Below the pieces are notes generated by a model. That model worked only from the letters and a program-made list of their open reading frames with translations. It was not told where the DNA came from and made no database searches. Source: Pseudomonadota bacterium (lineage in GTDB: Bacteria > Pseudomonadota > Gammaproteobacteria > Xanthomonadales > Rhodanobacteraceae). From it: a stretch of DNA of 38,180 nt. The translations under genes were made by a program, and so were the position numbers. The stretch covers positions 1 to 38,180 of the forward strand of contig JAJYTR010000019.1 in assembly GCA_021792975.1 (NCBI GenBank), given 5' to 3'. Positions 7,912 through 21,386 of this stretch are shown piece by piece; position 1 is the first letter of the stretch, and each line of letters opens with the position of its first letter.

Positions 7912-8991
7912 TCATGGTCTCACGGCAGGCGGCAGCCGTTGCGCCCGGCGCGCCCAGCGGTCATCGATCGCGAGCGTACTGTCCTCCGGCAACCGTCCTT
8001 CCCCGACCAGGAATCGCCGCGCCTGCGCCAGCACGGCCTGCGCCTGCGGCGTGAGCGTGAACACAGGTTCGATGCCGCCCGCGGCGTGCAGCCCCGCGTA
8101 CACCTGCCCCAGCACGGCGGGCGTGTAGCCGACGGCCTGGGCGCCGATGGTGCGCAGTACGGCATTCCCCTGCGCGGGATCGGCGAGTAGGGTTTCGGCC
8201 GCGCGCTCGGCGCGCAGCCAGCCGACGACCGCCCCGGGATGCCGGCGCAGCAGATCCTTGCGCGCGACCAGGAACGCGCCGTCGCGCCAGTGGACCTCGG
8301 CGCCGGTCAGCGCCACGCGCGCCACGCCGGCGGCGACCATCGCCGCCGCCGCGGGCTGCCACACCACCGCCGCATCGAGCAGGTGCGAGCGGAAGGCCTG
8401 GCCGATGGTGTCCGGGGCCAGGTCGTAGACCGCCGCGGGCCGGATGTGCGCGCGCTCGATCAGGTAACCCAGAAACGCATCGCTGCAGGAGCCGCGCGGG
8501 ACCGCCACGCGCCGGCCGTCCATCCAGTGCAGCACGGCCGCGGCCGTGGGCGGCGCATCCGGAGCCACCAGCAGGACGCTGCACTGGTTCATGCTGAGCG
8601 CCGGTGCCGCGATCACCACCGCCTGGCCGGAGGCGGCGGCCATGGCAGCCGGCACGTCGCCGAGATAGGCCATCTGGATCCGCCCCTGCAGCAATTCGCG
8701 CTCGAGCACGCTGCCGCGGTTGGCAACGCGGAAACCGACCTTCGTCCCGGCGGGCAGGACATTCGCGTACAGGCGCTCGCCGCGCAGGATCGCGGCCGAC
8801 CACGCTTCGGCGTAATACGGCTGATAGCCGACCCGCAACTGCAGCGGATGCCCGGCCGCCGACAGGCTGCCGGCACGGCTGCAGCCGCCGCAGGCCAGCA
8901 GCAGCGCCAGGCCGACGGCGGCACTGAAACGGCGGCCGCCTGCCGTCACGATGCCGGCCAGACGCCGCAGTACGCTTCCGCTCCTGCCCAT
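7912..8991 (-). CDS. ABC-type substrate-binding lipoprotein (NMT1/SsuA-like fold)
   Basis: This 359-residue exported binding protein has a Gly/Arg-rich N-terminus, a hydrophobic core and a lipobox-like LLAC near residue 29, with a second Cys three residues on. The mature part reads like type-2 periplasmic binding proteins of the nitrate/sulfonate/taurine/thiamine-precursor group: VGYQPYYAEAW, then GRIQMAYLGDVPA, SMNQCSVLLVA, RVAVPRGSCSDAFLG and DAAVVWQPAAAAM. No permease or ATPase gene accompanies it. It heads an operon with a membrane kinase and two receivers, so a sensory role is a reasonable alternative to transport. The ATG follows GAGAGG very closely, and no in-frame upstream start looks better. 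The ligand is unknown. Confidence 0.8.
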   Translation of the reverse strand: MGRSGSVLRRLAGIVTAGGRRFSAAVGLALLLACGGCSRAGSLSAAGHPLQLRVGYQPYYAEAWSAAILRGERLYANVLPAGTKVGFRVANRGSVLERELLQGRIQMAYLGDVPAAMAAASGQAVVIAAPALSMNQCSVLLVAPDAPPTAAAVLHWMDGRRVAVPRGSCSDAFLGYLIERAHIRPAAVYDLAPDTIGQAFRSHLLDAAVVWQPAAAAMVAAGVARVALTGAEVHWRDGAFLVARKDLLRRHPGAVVGWLRAERAAETLLADPAQGNAVLRTIGAQAVGYTPAVLGQVYAGLHAAGGIEPVFTLTPQAQAVLAQARRFLVGEGRLPEDSTLAIDDRWARRAQRLPPAVRP

Positions 8992-9147
8992 CCTCTCGTG
9001 GACACCCCCGCATGCTGCAGGGAGAACACGTGCATGACGTCCGTCGCTGCGCGCGCACCGGTGTCCGCTGCGTGAGTCCGCCCCGCCGATGGCGCCGTGA
9101 CTGCCAGCCATGCGGACGTAAAGGCGTACGGACCCACGCCTCGCGAT

Positions 9148-9157
9148 CGAGATCTCG
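9148..9157. promoter_or_regulatory. Palindrome at the predicted transcription start
   Basis: CGAGATCTCG is a perfect 10-bp palindrome. It is flanked by a wider CGCGA...TCGCG inverted repeat and lies just downstream of the predicted -10 element of the signalling operon. This is a position from which a repressor would act. No cognate regulator is identified. Confidence 0.3.
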
Positions 9158-9162
9158 CGTGC

Positions 9163-9191
9163 TGGATATACGCTGCGCGCGAACGTGTCAA
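9163..9191 (-). promoter_or_regulatory. Candidate sigma-70 promoter of the binding protein/kinase operon
   Basis: On the minus strand, a perfect TTGACA (9186-9191) is followed 17 nt later by TATCCA (9163-9168), within TATATCCA. TATATC at 15-nt spacing is an alternative -10. It would start transcription near 9155, leaving a leader of about 160 nt before the ATG at 8991. Confidence 0.5.
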
Positions 9192-9389
9192 GCGCAAAAG
9201 CCGCCAAGGATGATGCAGCCGACGGTTTGCGGCGCGCGTCCGTGGAACGTCCCGCAGCGCCGGCAGGGCGGCGCCGCGGCCATCTTACGGATCGTGATGT
9301 TCCTCCATCGCGCCGCTGGCATCCGCGCACGCACGGCCGCGACGCTGCGCTACGGTTCCGCGCGGCGCGGCGAGTGCGGAAACGCGCGG

Positions 9390-10553
<1,164 letters not shown>

Positions 10554-10597
10554 GAAACCCTCCGGGGACGCCACCGCCGGCGCGGCAAACGGCCGTT

Positions 10598-11449
10598 TCA
10601 AAAGGGCGATTGTAACCCGCGGCCGCGCGCGGGCCCCGCGGCCGGACGGCGCGCGCCGGCGTCGGCACCGGCGGGGCACGGCAGCGGCGAAGGCCGCCCG
10701 CGCCGCTGCGCCAGCAGCCATCGCAGCAGGCCGGGATCGTCGTAGGCCTCGGGCCAGATCACGTGCGTCGCCGGCCACGGGCCGTGGCGGTACTCGGTGT
10801 AGCACACCGGTGCGTGCAGCCGGCGCAGCGCGGCGACCACGGTGCGCGAGCCCACCATCGCGCCGCCGTAGCCGGTGACCACGCCGGTGTCGTTGTCGTC
10901 GGCCGCGGCGAACACCCACTCCGGCACCTGCGCGATGCGTGACAGCCCCGCGAGCGTGGTGGCCCCGGTCATCGGCACCAGCGCGGCGAACGCCCGCGGA
11001 TAGGCCTTGGCCGTGGCCCACGCGCCGCTGGCTCCCGACGAAAGTCCGGTCAGGTAGATGCGGTCGGGATCGACAGGCCAGCGCGCCTCGACGGCGCGGA
11101 TCACCGCCATCACCTGGCGCGGATGCCAGGTCCCGGTGGGCGACTGCGGCGCCGCGAACAGCAGCGGGATGTGCGCGGCGATGGCGTTGTCCAGCAGTTC
11201 CAGCGCGCCGTTGGCCCCGTAGGCGATCTGCTGCTCGTTGTCGCTGCCGGCCTGGTCGGAGCCGTGCAGGAACACCGCCAGCGGCAGGCGCACCCCCGCC
11301 GGCAGCGGCTTCGGCACGTAGATGCGGTACGGCAGCCCCCGCACGCCGTGTACTTGGCCGTAGAGAAACGCCGGCGCCGCGCCGGCACGGGCGCCGGCCA
11401 CGGCCAGCAGAACGGCCAGTATCGGCATCGACATCCATGGCACGCGCAT
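10598..11449 (-). CDS. Exported alpha/beta-hydrolase esterase (PHB depolymerase/feruloyl esterase-like)
   Basis: This 283-residue protein has a Sec signal (about 1-25, ending ARAGAAP), so it is periplasmic or secreted. It carries an alpha/beta-hydrolase core: the oxyanion region [12 protein letters not shown], the nucleophile elbow TGLSSGASG (GxSxG), an acidic ADDNDTG segment and a late His in [12 protein letters not shown]. The family includes PHB depolymerase-, feruloyl- and acetylxylan-esterase-like enzymes; the natural substrate cannot be chosen. I start at MRVPWMSMP because it places the signal peptide at the N-terminus; MSMP, seven residues later, is also possible. The upstream region is shared with the divergent ArsR gene, so the palindrome at 11545-11568 might also affect it. 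Confidence 0.75.
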   Translation of the reverse strand: MRVPWMSMPILAVLLAVAGARAGAAPAFLYGQVHGVRGLPYRIYVPKPLPAGVRLPLAVFLHGSDQAGSDNEQQIAYGANGALELLDNAIAAHIPLLFAAPQSPTGTWHPRQVMAVIRAVEARWPVDPDRIYLTGLSSGASGAWATAKAYPRAFAALVPMTGATTLAGLSRIAQVPEWVFAAADDNDTGVVTGYGGAMVGSRTVVAALRRLHAPVCYTEYRHGPWPATHVIWPEAYDDPGLLRWLLAQRRGRPSPLPCPAGADAGARRPAAGPARGRGLQSPF

Positions 11450-11519
11450 CGCAGGGCTCACCGTGTCCGCAGGCGGCGCAGTGTAGCCAGCGCGGCGGCC
11501 TTCTCCTGCCCGCAGCGGC

Positions 11520-11547
11520 TTGCCGGTGCGGCCGGCGCTGAAATATC
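11520..11547 (+). promoter_or_regulatory. Candidate promoter of the ArsR-metH operon
   Basis: TTGCCG (11520-11525) is followed after 16 nt by AATATC (11542-11547), a weak -10. The -10 overlaps the left arm of the palindrome at 11545-11568, so a bound repressor would block polymerase. Only moderate similarity to consensus. Confidence 0.3.
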
Positions 11548-11568
11548 CTTCCATCGCGATAGAAGGAT
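11545..11568. promoter_or_regulatory. 24-bp operator palindrome, probable ArsR-methyltransferase binding site
   Basis: Arms ATCCTTC (11545-11551) and GAAGGAT (11562-11568) are perfectly complementary and flank the self-complementary core ATCGCGAT (11553-11560). Only the pair 11552/11561 is mismatched. The site ends 5 bp before the GTG start, so its right arm also supplies the GAAGGA ribosome-binding site. ArsR-family repressors bind such palindromes, and its place in front of the arsR-like gene suggests autoregulation plus control of metH. Confidence 0.65.
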
Positions 11569-11573
11569 TTCAT

Positions 11574-12496
11574 GTGGATCTGCATCAGACCACCACCCTG
11601 CTGCGACTGCTGGCCGACCCGACGCGCATGCGCCTGCTGGCGCTGCTGGAGCAGGAGGAACTGACCGTGGCCGAGATCGCCGCGGCGCTGCAGTTGGCGC
11701 AGCCGCGCGTGTCCACGCACCTGGCACGGCTGCGCGAGGCGGGCCTGGTGCGCGACCGCCGCAGCGGCGTGTCGGTCTACTACCGCGCCGACCGCGGCGG
11801 CGACGCGCCGCGCGCCGTGCTGCTGGACTCGCTGCGCGCCGGGCTGGACGACGCCCTGCTGGCGGGAGACGCCGCGCGCCTGAGCGAAGTGCTGGCGCAG
11901 CGCGGCGGCGGCTGGGCCGACAGCGTCGCCGGCGACATGGAACGCCACTACTCGCCGGGACGCACCTGGGAAACGCTGGCGCGCGCCATGATGCAACTGC
12001 TGCAGACGGGCGACGTGCTGGATATCGCCTCGGGCGACGGCGTGCTGGCCGAACTGCTGGCGGCGCACGCGCGGCGCATCGTCTGCGTGGACGTGAGCGT
12101 GCGCGTGGTCGAGGCCGCGCGCGCGCGGCTGGCGCGCTACGCCAACGTCGAGGTGCTGCAGGCCGACATGCACGACCTGCCCCTGCCCGCGGGCGGTTTC
12201 GATCTGGTGCTGATGCTGCACGCGCTGACCTTCAGCGCGCAGCCGGCGCGTGCCGTGGCCGAAGCCGCGCGCGTGCTGCGCCCGGGCGGCCGCCTGCTGC
12301 TGACCACGCTGCAGCGCCACGGCCACGCGCGCACGGTGGCGCCCTACGGACACCTCAACAGCGGCTTCCGGCGCGAGGATCTGGCCGCCCACGCGCGCCG
12401 CGCCGGCCTGGCCGTGCGCTCCTGCCAGCGCATCAGCCGCGAGCGCCGTCCGCCCCATTTCGAAGTGCTGGCGCTGCTGGCGGGCAAACCCGAGGC

Positions 12497-12500
<4 letters not shown>
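11574..12500 (+). CDS. ArsR-family regulator fused to a SAM-dependent methyltransferase domain
   Basis: This 308-residue protein has an N-terminal winged helix (about 1-85: [17 protein letters not shown], then the recognition region [18 protein letters not shown]) and a C-terminal class I methyltransferase fold (about 130-308) with motif [16 protein letters not shown] and post-motif [11 protein letters not shown]. No metal-binding Cys pair typical of ArsR or SmtB is present, so it probably senses a small molecule. SAH-responsive ArsR-type repressors of methionine genes (SahR) are known in Proteobacteria. The direct overlap with metH suggests SAM or SAH as the signal here (inference). I choose the GTG at 11574, with GAAGGA upstream, because the frame to its left gives a non-family extension. 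Confidence 0.85.
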
Positions 12501-16270
<3,770 letters not shown>

Positions 16271-16335
16271 CGCGCGGTGCGGCGCATCGGCAGGAGCGGA
16301 TGCGCACGCACCATTTCTTGCGATAGCCTCACACC

Positions 16336-17475
16336 ATGCTGGACATTCCGTATCCAACCGGCAACCGCCGTGCGCTCGCCCTCGCCGCCGCGCAGGCGCA
16401 GCGGCCGCAGCCTGGCTTCGGCTTCGCGCTGGAGCCGGCGGCGCTGACCGGCGCCTTCCGCCTGCATCCGCCGGACGGTTTCGAGGCCTGGACCAGCCGC
16501 GACGGCACCCCCTTGTTCGCCACCCGCTTCGACCTGCTCACCACCGCCGACGCGGCGCTGGCGAGGTGCGTGCGCGCGCTGCCGGGACGGCGTCTCTGGG
16601 ACGGCCTGCTGCGGCCGCGCACGCTGTTCGCCGGCAGCACGGTGAGCGAGTACCTGCCGCTGTCGTCGGCCGCCGCGTCAGCCGCACTGCCGATGGCGCT
16701 ACGCGAGCAGTACGGGCGCACGTATCCGTTCGTGATCCTCAAGGACCTGCCGCAGGATTCGCCTCTGCTGGACGCGCACAGCAACCGCACTGCCGCGACG
16801 CTGCTGCGCGCCGCGCAGCAGGCCGGCTACGTGTCCGTGCAGGGCCAGGCGCTGGCGTACCTGCCGGTCGATTTCACCAGTCTCGAGGACTGGCTGCGGC
16901 GGTTTTCCGGCAAACGCCGCTACGACATCCGCCGCAAGCTGAAACAACGCGCCGCGCTGGACGTGGAGACCTGGCCGCTGGGCGCCCCGCCGCTGCAGGA
17001 CGCTGCCTGCCGCGCCGCGCTGTACGCCCTGTACCGGCAGGTGTATGCGCAGAGCGCGGTGCAGTTCGACGAGTTGTCCGCCGGATTCTTCGATGCCGTG
17101 TTCACCGATCCCGCGCTGCCGGGTTTCCTGTTCGTGTTCAGGCACCGGGGCCGCCTCGTGGGCTGGAAGCTGTGCTTCGAGCACGACGGCATGCTGATCG
17201 ACAAGTACGTGGGTTTCGACTATCCCGAAGCGCGCCGGCTGGGGCTGTTTTTCGTGGGCTGGGCCGAGTGCCTGCAGTACGCGCTGCAGCACGGGCTGCG
17301 GCATTACGTGATCGGCTGGACCGATCCCGCGGTGAAGGCCTACCTGGGCGCGCGCTTCACTTTCACCCGGCACGCGGTGTGGGTGCGCAATCCGCTGCTG
17401 CGTGCCGGCCTGCGACGGCTGTCACACCGGTTCGAGGCCGACGCCGGCACCCTCCTGGCCGCAGGCGGCGGCTGA
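16336..17475 (+). CDS. GNAT/FemAB-like acetyltransferase-fold protein
   Basis: This is a 379-residue cytoplasmic protein of uncertain role. The C-terminal half (about 170-340) reads like the GNAT acyltransferases used in peptidoglycan and lipid-linked pathways (BioF2-like/FemAB-related): FSGKRRYDIRRKLKQR, then YRQVYAQSAVQFDEL, FLFVFRHRGRLVGWKL, DKYVGFDYPEARRLG and VIGWTDPAVKAYLG. The N-terminal half has no recognisable domain. It is 65 bp downstream of metH on the same strand and could be read through from it, but nothing links the functions. Substrate unknown. The stop codon lies inside the left arm of the hairpin at 17468-17506. Confidence 0.6.
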   Translation: MLDIPYPTGNRRALALAAAQAQRPQPGFGFALEPAALTGAFRLHPPDGFEAWTSRDGTPLFATRFDLLTTADAALARCVRALPGRRLWDGLLRPRTLFAGSTVSEYLPLSSAAASAALPMALREQYGRTYPFVILKDLPQDSPLLDAHSNRTAATLLRAAQQAGYVSVQGQALAYLPVDFTSLEDWLRRFSGKRRYDIRRKLKQRAALDVETWPLGAPPLQDAACRAALYALYRQVYAQSAVQFDELSAGFFDAVFTDPALPGFLFVFRHRGRLVGWKLCFEHDGMLIDKYVGFDYPEARRLGLFFVGWAECLQYALQHGLRHYVIGWTDPAVKAYLGARFTFTRHAVWVRNPLLRAGLRRLSHRFEADAGTLLAAGGG

Positions 17476-17506
17476 CGGGCGCGGCATCGCCGCGCCCGTC
17501 AGCCGC
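17468..17506. terminator. Bidirectional hairpin between convergent genes
   Basis: An exact 18-bp inverted repeat (17468-17485 and 17489-17506) with a 3-nt ATC loop overlaps the stop of the upstream gene and ends 3 bp before the stop of the converging OmpA-like gene. It lacks T-runs on both sides, so it would need to work as a U-less terminator or as an RNA-stabilising 3' hairpin for both transcripts. Confidence 0.65.
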
Positions 17507-17509
17507 GGA

Positions 17510-18148
17510 TCAGCCCTGTCCGGAGGCCGCCGCCGGTGTCGCGGTGTCGGCGGTGCGGCCGGCGAAATCCACCACCAGCGAGACGCGCCGGTTGACCTCG
17601 CCCTGTGCGCCCCAGGCGCCGGGCTTGACCTGGCGGTCACGCGCCTTGCCGTAGCTCACCGTGCGCAACTCGCGCGCGGGGATGCCCTGCTCGACCAGAT
17701 AATCCTTCACCGCCTTGGCGCGGCGCAGCCCCAATGTATGGTTGTAGGCCACCGTGCCGGCCGGATCGGTGAAACCCTCGACGGTGATCAGCACATCCGG
17801 ATGATGCGCGGTGATCACCTGGGCGAACTGGGTCAGCAGCTGTTTGTCGCGCGCGTCCAGGGTGGCGCTGTTGAAGGCGAAATGGGAAACCGTGTCCACA
17901 CGGATGCGGCCTTGCAGCTGGCTGATCTCGGCGTTGTACTTGTCGAGGGCGGATTTCATCTCGCCGGAGAGCTGGTTGATCTGCGCCTGCTGCTGGTCGA
18001 GCTGCTGCTGCTGGTGCTGCTGCTGGTTGCGCAACTGCGCCACCGTGGAATCGAAGTCCTGTTTGGTGACGTAGTTGGCGCAGCCGCCGAGGGCGAACGC
18101 GCCGACCGCAGCCGCCAGCAGCGCCAGACGGGACGGAGTGCGAACCAT
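17510..18148 (-). CDS. OmpA-family peptidoglycan-associated lipoprotein
   Basis: This 212-residue outer-membrane lipoprotein has a signal peptide with lipobox ALGGC (Cys23), a Gln-rich coiled coil (about 35-80, with a QQQHQQQQ-type run) and a C-terminal OmpA-like peptidoglycan-binding domain (about 90-200). The domain shows FAFNSATLDARD, VEGFTDPAGTVAYN, LGLRRAKAVKDYL and GEVNRRVSLVV. The Asp and Arg that contact diaminopimelate are expected in the TDPAG and NRRV segments. The coiled coil suggests trimer formation or a stalk that spans the periplasm. The start follows AAGGAGGT at ideal spacing. The short Ala/Thr/Gly tail after VDFAG is unremarkable. It is divergent from xseA and appears monocistronic. 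Confidence 0.9.
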   Translation of the reverse strand: MVRTPSRLALLAAAVGAFALGGCANYVTKQDFDSTVAQLRNQQQHQQQQLDQQQAQINQLSGEMKSALDKYNAEISQLQGRIRVDTVSHFAFNSATLDARDKQLLTQFAQVITAHHPDVLITVEGFTDPAGTVAYNHTLGLRRAKAVKDYLVEQGIPARELRTVSYGKARDRQVKPGAWGAQGEVNRRVSLVVDFAGRTADTATPAAASGQG

Positions 18149-18341
18149 GTTGAACCTCCTTGGACGAAGGGGATGCCGCAGGCGGCGGCGCGCGCCTGCG
18201 GCGCTGCGTTCAGGGTCTGCGCCGCAGGTCAACCGTAAACCGCCGCGCCGCACCGTGCAGCCCCGCAGCGCCGACGGGTTTGCCCGCGTTCATGCAACCC
18301 GCATCGGCCCCGCGCACCGCTTCTGCTAGTCTCGCGGGACC

Positions 18342-19700
18342 ATGCCGCCCCTGTCCGTTTCTTCGAATCAGCGTGAGGTCATAAGCCCTAGTGCACTGAA
18401 TCGCATGGTGCGCGGCCTGCTCGAGGATGCACTGCCCATGGTCTGGGTGGAGGGCGAGATCAGCACCCTGGCACGGCCCGCCTCGGGCCATCTGTACTTC
18501 GCACTCAAGGACGCCCAGGCGCAGGTGCGCTGCGCCTTGTTCCGGCCGCGTGCGCAGGCGCTGCGCTTCGTACCGGCCGAGGGTCAGCGCGTGCTGGCGC
18601 GCGGCCGCGTCACCCTGTACGAGCCGCGCGGCGAGTACCAGCTGGTGGTGGAGTCGCTGGAGGATGCCGGCGCCGGCGCGCTGGCGCGGCAACTGGAGGA
18701 GCTGAAGGCGCGCCTGGCCGCCGAGGGGCTGTTCGCCGCCACGCGCAAGCGCGCGCTGCCGGCCTATCCGCAGCGCATCGGCGTGGTCACCTCGCCCAGC
18801 GGCGCCGCCATCCGCGACGTGCTGGCGGTGCTGGCGCGGCGCTTTCCCCTGGTGCAGGTGGACCTGCTGCCGGTGCCGGTGCAGGGCAAGGAGGCGCCGG
18901 CCGCGATCGCCGCGATGCTGGCGCGCGCCAGCCGCGCCGCGCGCCACGACGTGCTGCTGCTGACCCGCGGCGGCGGTGCCAACGAGGATCTGGCCGCCTT
19001 CAACGACGAGGCCGTGGTGCGCGCCGTGGCCGCCTGCACGATGCCGGTGGTGGCCGCCGTGGGCCACGAGATCGACTACACGCTGGTGGATTTCGCCGCC
19101 GACCTGCGCGCGCCCACGCCTTCGGCCGCCGCGGAGCTGCTGGTGCCGGACGCCGCCCTGCTGCGCATGCGCCTTGCGCGCCTGCACGAACAACTGCGCC
19201 GGCGCATGCGCCAGCATCTGCAGCAGCGCGCGCAGACGCTGGACGCCTGGCAGGCGCGTCTGCGCGGCCAGCATCCGCTGCAACGCACAACACGGGCGCG
19301 CGAACGCCTGCAGCGGCTGCGGTCGCAACTGCTGGCCCAGCCGCGGCAGCGGCTGCGCCTGCTGCGCGCGCAGCTTGCGCGCCTGCGTGCGGGGCTGGCC
19401 GCCGGCATGCCCGCCCCGCGCATCGCGGCCGCGGGCCGGCACCTGGACAGCGCAAGGCAGCGGTTGCGCGCAGCCGCCGCCGAGTGCCTGCGCAGCCGCC
19501 GCGCGCGGCTGGAGGTGCTGCGTCGCGCGCTGCATGCGGTCAGCCCGCAGGCCACGCTGGAGCGCGGCTACGCGATCGCGCTCGACGCGCAGGGCCGGGT
19601 GCTGCGCTCGGCCCGGGCCGTTGCGGCGGGGGCGCCGCTGCGCGTGCGGCTCGCCGAGGGCGAGCTGGCCGCCACGGTCACCGCCACGCACGCGCCGTGA
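18342..19700 (+). CDS. xseA: Exodeoxyribonuclease VII large subunit
   Basis: This is the 452-residue catalytic subunit of the ATP-independent, metal-independent exonuclease that degrades single-stranded DNA. An N-terminal OB fold (about 10-105: VWVEGEISTLARPASGHLYF, LKDAQAQVRCALF) precedes the catalytic core with RIGVVTSPSGAAIRDVL, LLLTRGGGANEDL and VGHEIDYTLVDFAADLRAPTPSAAAEL. A long Arg/Leu/Gln-rich coiled coil (about 280-400) and a C-terminal GYAIALDAQGRVLRSA segment follow. Length and motifs fit the family. The small subunit gene xseB is not in the window. The upstream 193 bp is shared with the divergent OmpA-like gene; a TAGTCT element near the start is only a weak -10 candidate. Confidence 0.97.
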   Translation: MPPLSVSSNQREVISPSALNRMVRGLLEDALPMVWVEGEISTLARPASGHLYFALKDAQAQVRCALFRPRAQALRFVPAEGQRVLARGRVTLYEPRGEYQLVVESLEDAGAGALARQLEELKARLAAEGLFAATRKRALPAYPQRIGVVTSPSGAAIRDVLAVLARRFPLVQVDLLPVPVQGKEAPAAIAAMLARASRAARHDVLLLTRGGGANEDLAAFNDEAVVRAVAACTMPVVAAVGHEIDYTLVDFAADLRAPTPSAAAELLVPDAALLRMRLARLHEQLRRRMRQHLQQRAQTLDAWQARLRGQHPLQRTTRARERLQRLRSQLLAQPRQRLRLLRAQLARLRAGLAAGMPAPRIAAAGRHLDSARQRLRAAAAECLRSRRARLEVLRRALHAVSPQATLERGYAIALDAQGRVLRSARAVAAGAPLRVRLAEGELAATVTATHAP

Positions 19701-19948
19701 GGCGGCATCCGCCATGAACGAAGTCGCGTCCGGAGGCCTGCGGCGACGGCGTGCCGGCCGTCCTGATCACCACACGGCGCTGGAACCTGAAAGCCCCGCA
19801 CGGCCAGACCCCGGCCGCGCGGTTGCCGCTGCAGCCCGTGTTCTTCATCTGCGGGCCGGGCTTCGTCTGCGCCGGCATCTACACCGGGGAACCCGATGCT
19901 GATGCCGCCGCGCGGGTCCACCGGCCCGGACGCCACCCTGGATGTCCC
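19701..19948 (+). other. Unexplained leader with coding-like base periodicity before the aldehyde dehydrogenase gene
   Basis: The gap between xseA and the aldehyde dehydrogenase has an open frame from an ATG at 19751 that continues in frame into the dehydrogenase. Of its 66 codons, 56 end in G or C, as in real genes here. Yet the peptide (it includes PVFFICGPGFVCAGIYTGEP) is not part of any aldehyde dehydrogenase I know. The opposite strand is also open for 66 codons (19678-19878). It could be a leader peptide, an N-terminal extension, or a conserved non-coding element. Confidence 0.35.
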
Positions 19949-21385
19949 ATGAGCACACCGAGCTATCCGTACTACCTCGCCAACCGTCCGCAGGCACCCA
20001 ATGCCGATCTGCCGGTGCTGGACAAGTACCGCGGCACGCTGGCCGCGCGCGTGGCGCTGCCCGACGCCGCCGCGATCGAGCGTGCGATTGCCGCCGCGGT
20101 GGCCGCCGAGGCGCCGATGCGTGCGCTGCATGCGGATGCGCGCCAAGGCGTCCTGGAGCACTGCGTGGCGCGCTTCCGCCAGCGCGAAGACGAGCTGGCC
20201 GAAGCCCTGTGCACCGAGGCCGGCAAGCCGATCAGGGACGCCCGCGGCGAGGTCACGCGCCTGATCGACACCTTCAGGGTCGCGGCCGAGGAAGCCGTGC
20301 GCATCGAAGGCGAGGTGCTGAACCTGGACATCTCGCCGCGTGCGCGCGGCTACCGCGGCTTCACGCGGCGCGTGCCGGTCGGCGCGTGCAGCTTCATCAC
20401 GCCGTTCAATTTTCCGCTCAACCTGGTGGCGCACAAGGTGGCACCGGCGATCGCCGCCGGCTGCCCGTTCGTGCTGAAGCCCTCGGAGAAAACCCCGCTG
20501 GGCGCGCTGATCATCGGCGAGGTGCTGGCCGAGGCCGGTCTGCCGGAAGGTGCCTTCTCGATCCTGCCGCTGCCGGGCGATGCCGCCGCGCCGCTGGTCG
20601 AGGACGAGCGGCTGAAGCTGCTGTCGTTCACCGGCGGGCAGATCGGCTGGCAGTTGAAGGCACGCGCCGGACGCAAGAAGGTGGTGCTGGAACTGGGCGG
20701 CAACGCCGCCTGCATCGTCGACGCGGATCAGCGCGGTCGGCTCGACGCCATCATCGGGCGCATGATTTTCGGCGCGTTCTACCAGTCCGGGCAGAGCTGC
20801 ATCAGTGTGCAGCGCATCCTGGTCCACCGCGACCTGTACGCGGATTTCCGTGCGCGTTTCGTGGCGGCCGCGCGCGCGCTGCGCGCCGGCGATCCGCGCG
20901 ATGAGCAGACGACCCTGGGCCCGGTCATCGACGAGGCCGCCGCCACGCGTCTGCGCGCCTGGCTGGACGAGGCGACCGCGGCGGGCGCACGGCTGCTGTG
21001 CGGCGGCCCGGGCACCGGCCTGCTGTTGCCGGCCAGCGTGCTGGAAGCGGTGCCGCACGCGGCGCGGCTGTGGCGCGAGGAGGCGTTCGGACCGGTGGCC
21101 GTGCTCGAGCCCTTCGAGGCCTTCGAGGATGCGCTGCGCACGGCCGACGACTCCGGCTACGGCCTGCAGGCCGGCGTGTTCACCGGCGCTCTGGACCATG
21201 CACTGCGCGCGTGGGACGAACTCGAGGTCGGCGGCGTGATCGTGAACGACGTGCCCAGCTTCCGCGTCGACAACATGCCCTACGGCGGCAGCAAGCGCTC
21301 CGGCCTGGGCCGCGAGGGGATCCGCGCGGCCATCGCCGAGATGACCGAGCCGCGCCTGCTGGTGATCCGCGACGTGGCGGACTGA
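19949..21385 (+). CDS. NAD(P)-dependent aldehyde dehydrogenase
   Basis: This 478-residue ALDH-superfamily enzyme oxidises an aldehyde to the acid. Landmarks: FITPFNFPLNLVAHKVAPA (oxyanion Asn), KPSEKTPLGAL (cofactor Lys), SFTGG, the general base Glu248 in LELGGNA and the nucleophile Cys284 in GQSCISVQR, then EEAFGPVAVL and PYGGSKRSGLGREG. The group resembles NADP-dependent glyceraldehyde-3-phosphate/lactaldehyde-type dehydrogenases, but the substrate is not certain. I use the ATG at 19949, which gives the usual family length. The frame extends 66 codons upstream with good codon use. The next gene starts 1 nt after the stop, so the two are probably co-transcribed. Confidence 0.9.
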   Translation: MSTPSYPYYLANRPQAPNADLPVLDKYRGTLAARVALPDAAAIERAIAAAVAAEAPMRALHADARQGVLEHCVARFRQREDELAEALCTEAGKPIRDARGEVTRLIDTFRVAAEEAVRIEGEVLNLDISPRARGYRGFTRRVPVGACSFITPFNFPLNLVAHKVAPAIAAGCPFVLKPSEKTPLGALIIGEVLAEAGLPEGAFSILPLPGDAAAPLVEDERLKLLSFTGGQIGWQLKARAGRKKVVLELGGNAACIVDADQRGRLDAIIGRMIFGAFYQSGQSCISVQRILVHRDLYADFRARFVAAARALRAGDPRDEQTTLGPVIDEAAATRLRAWLDEATAAGARLLCGGPGTGLLLPASVLEAVPHAARLWREEAFGPVAVLEPFEAFEDALRTADDSGYGLQAGVFTGALDHALRAWDELEVGGVIVNDVPSFRVDNMPYGGSKRSGLGREGIRAAIAEMTEPRLLVIRDVAD

Positions 21386-21386
21386 G

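Larger units (their letters stand above)
8992..9389. other. 398-bp non-coding region: leader of the signalling operon
   Basis: I find no convincing gene here. It contains the candidate promoter of the binding-protein/kinase operon (see 9163-9191) and a leader of about 160 nt with no riboswitch class that I recognise. The right-hand part (9200-9389), past the stop of the acyl-CoA dehydrogenase gene, shows no clear terminator. Confidence 0.6.

Noticed and set aside
8992-9155. A riboswitch in the leader of the binding-protein operon
   Set aside because: I compared it with the thiamine, cobalamin, fluoride, glycine and SAM patterns I know and found no matching core.
11123-12496. Long open frame continuing 458 codons to the left of metH
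   Set aside because: It overlaps the ArsR-methyltransferase gene in another frame, reads as Arg/Ala-rich low-complexity sequence, and the MetH family starts at 12497.
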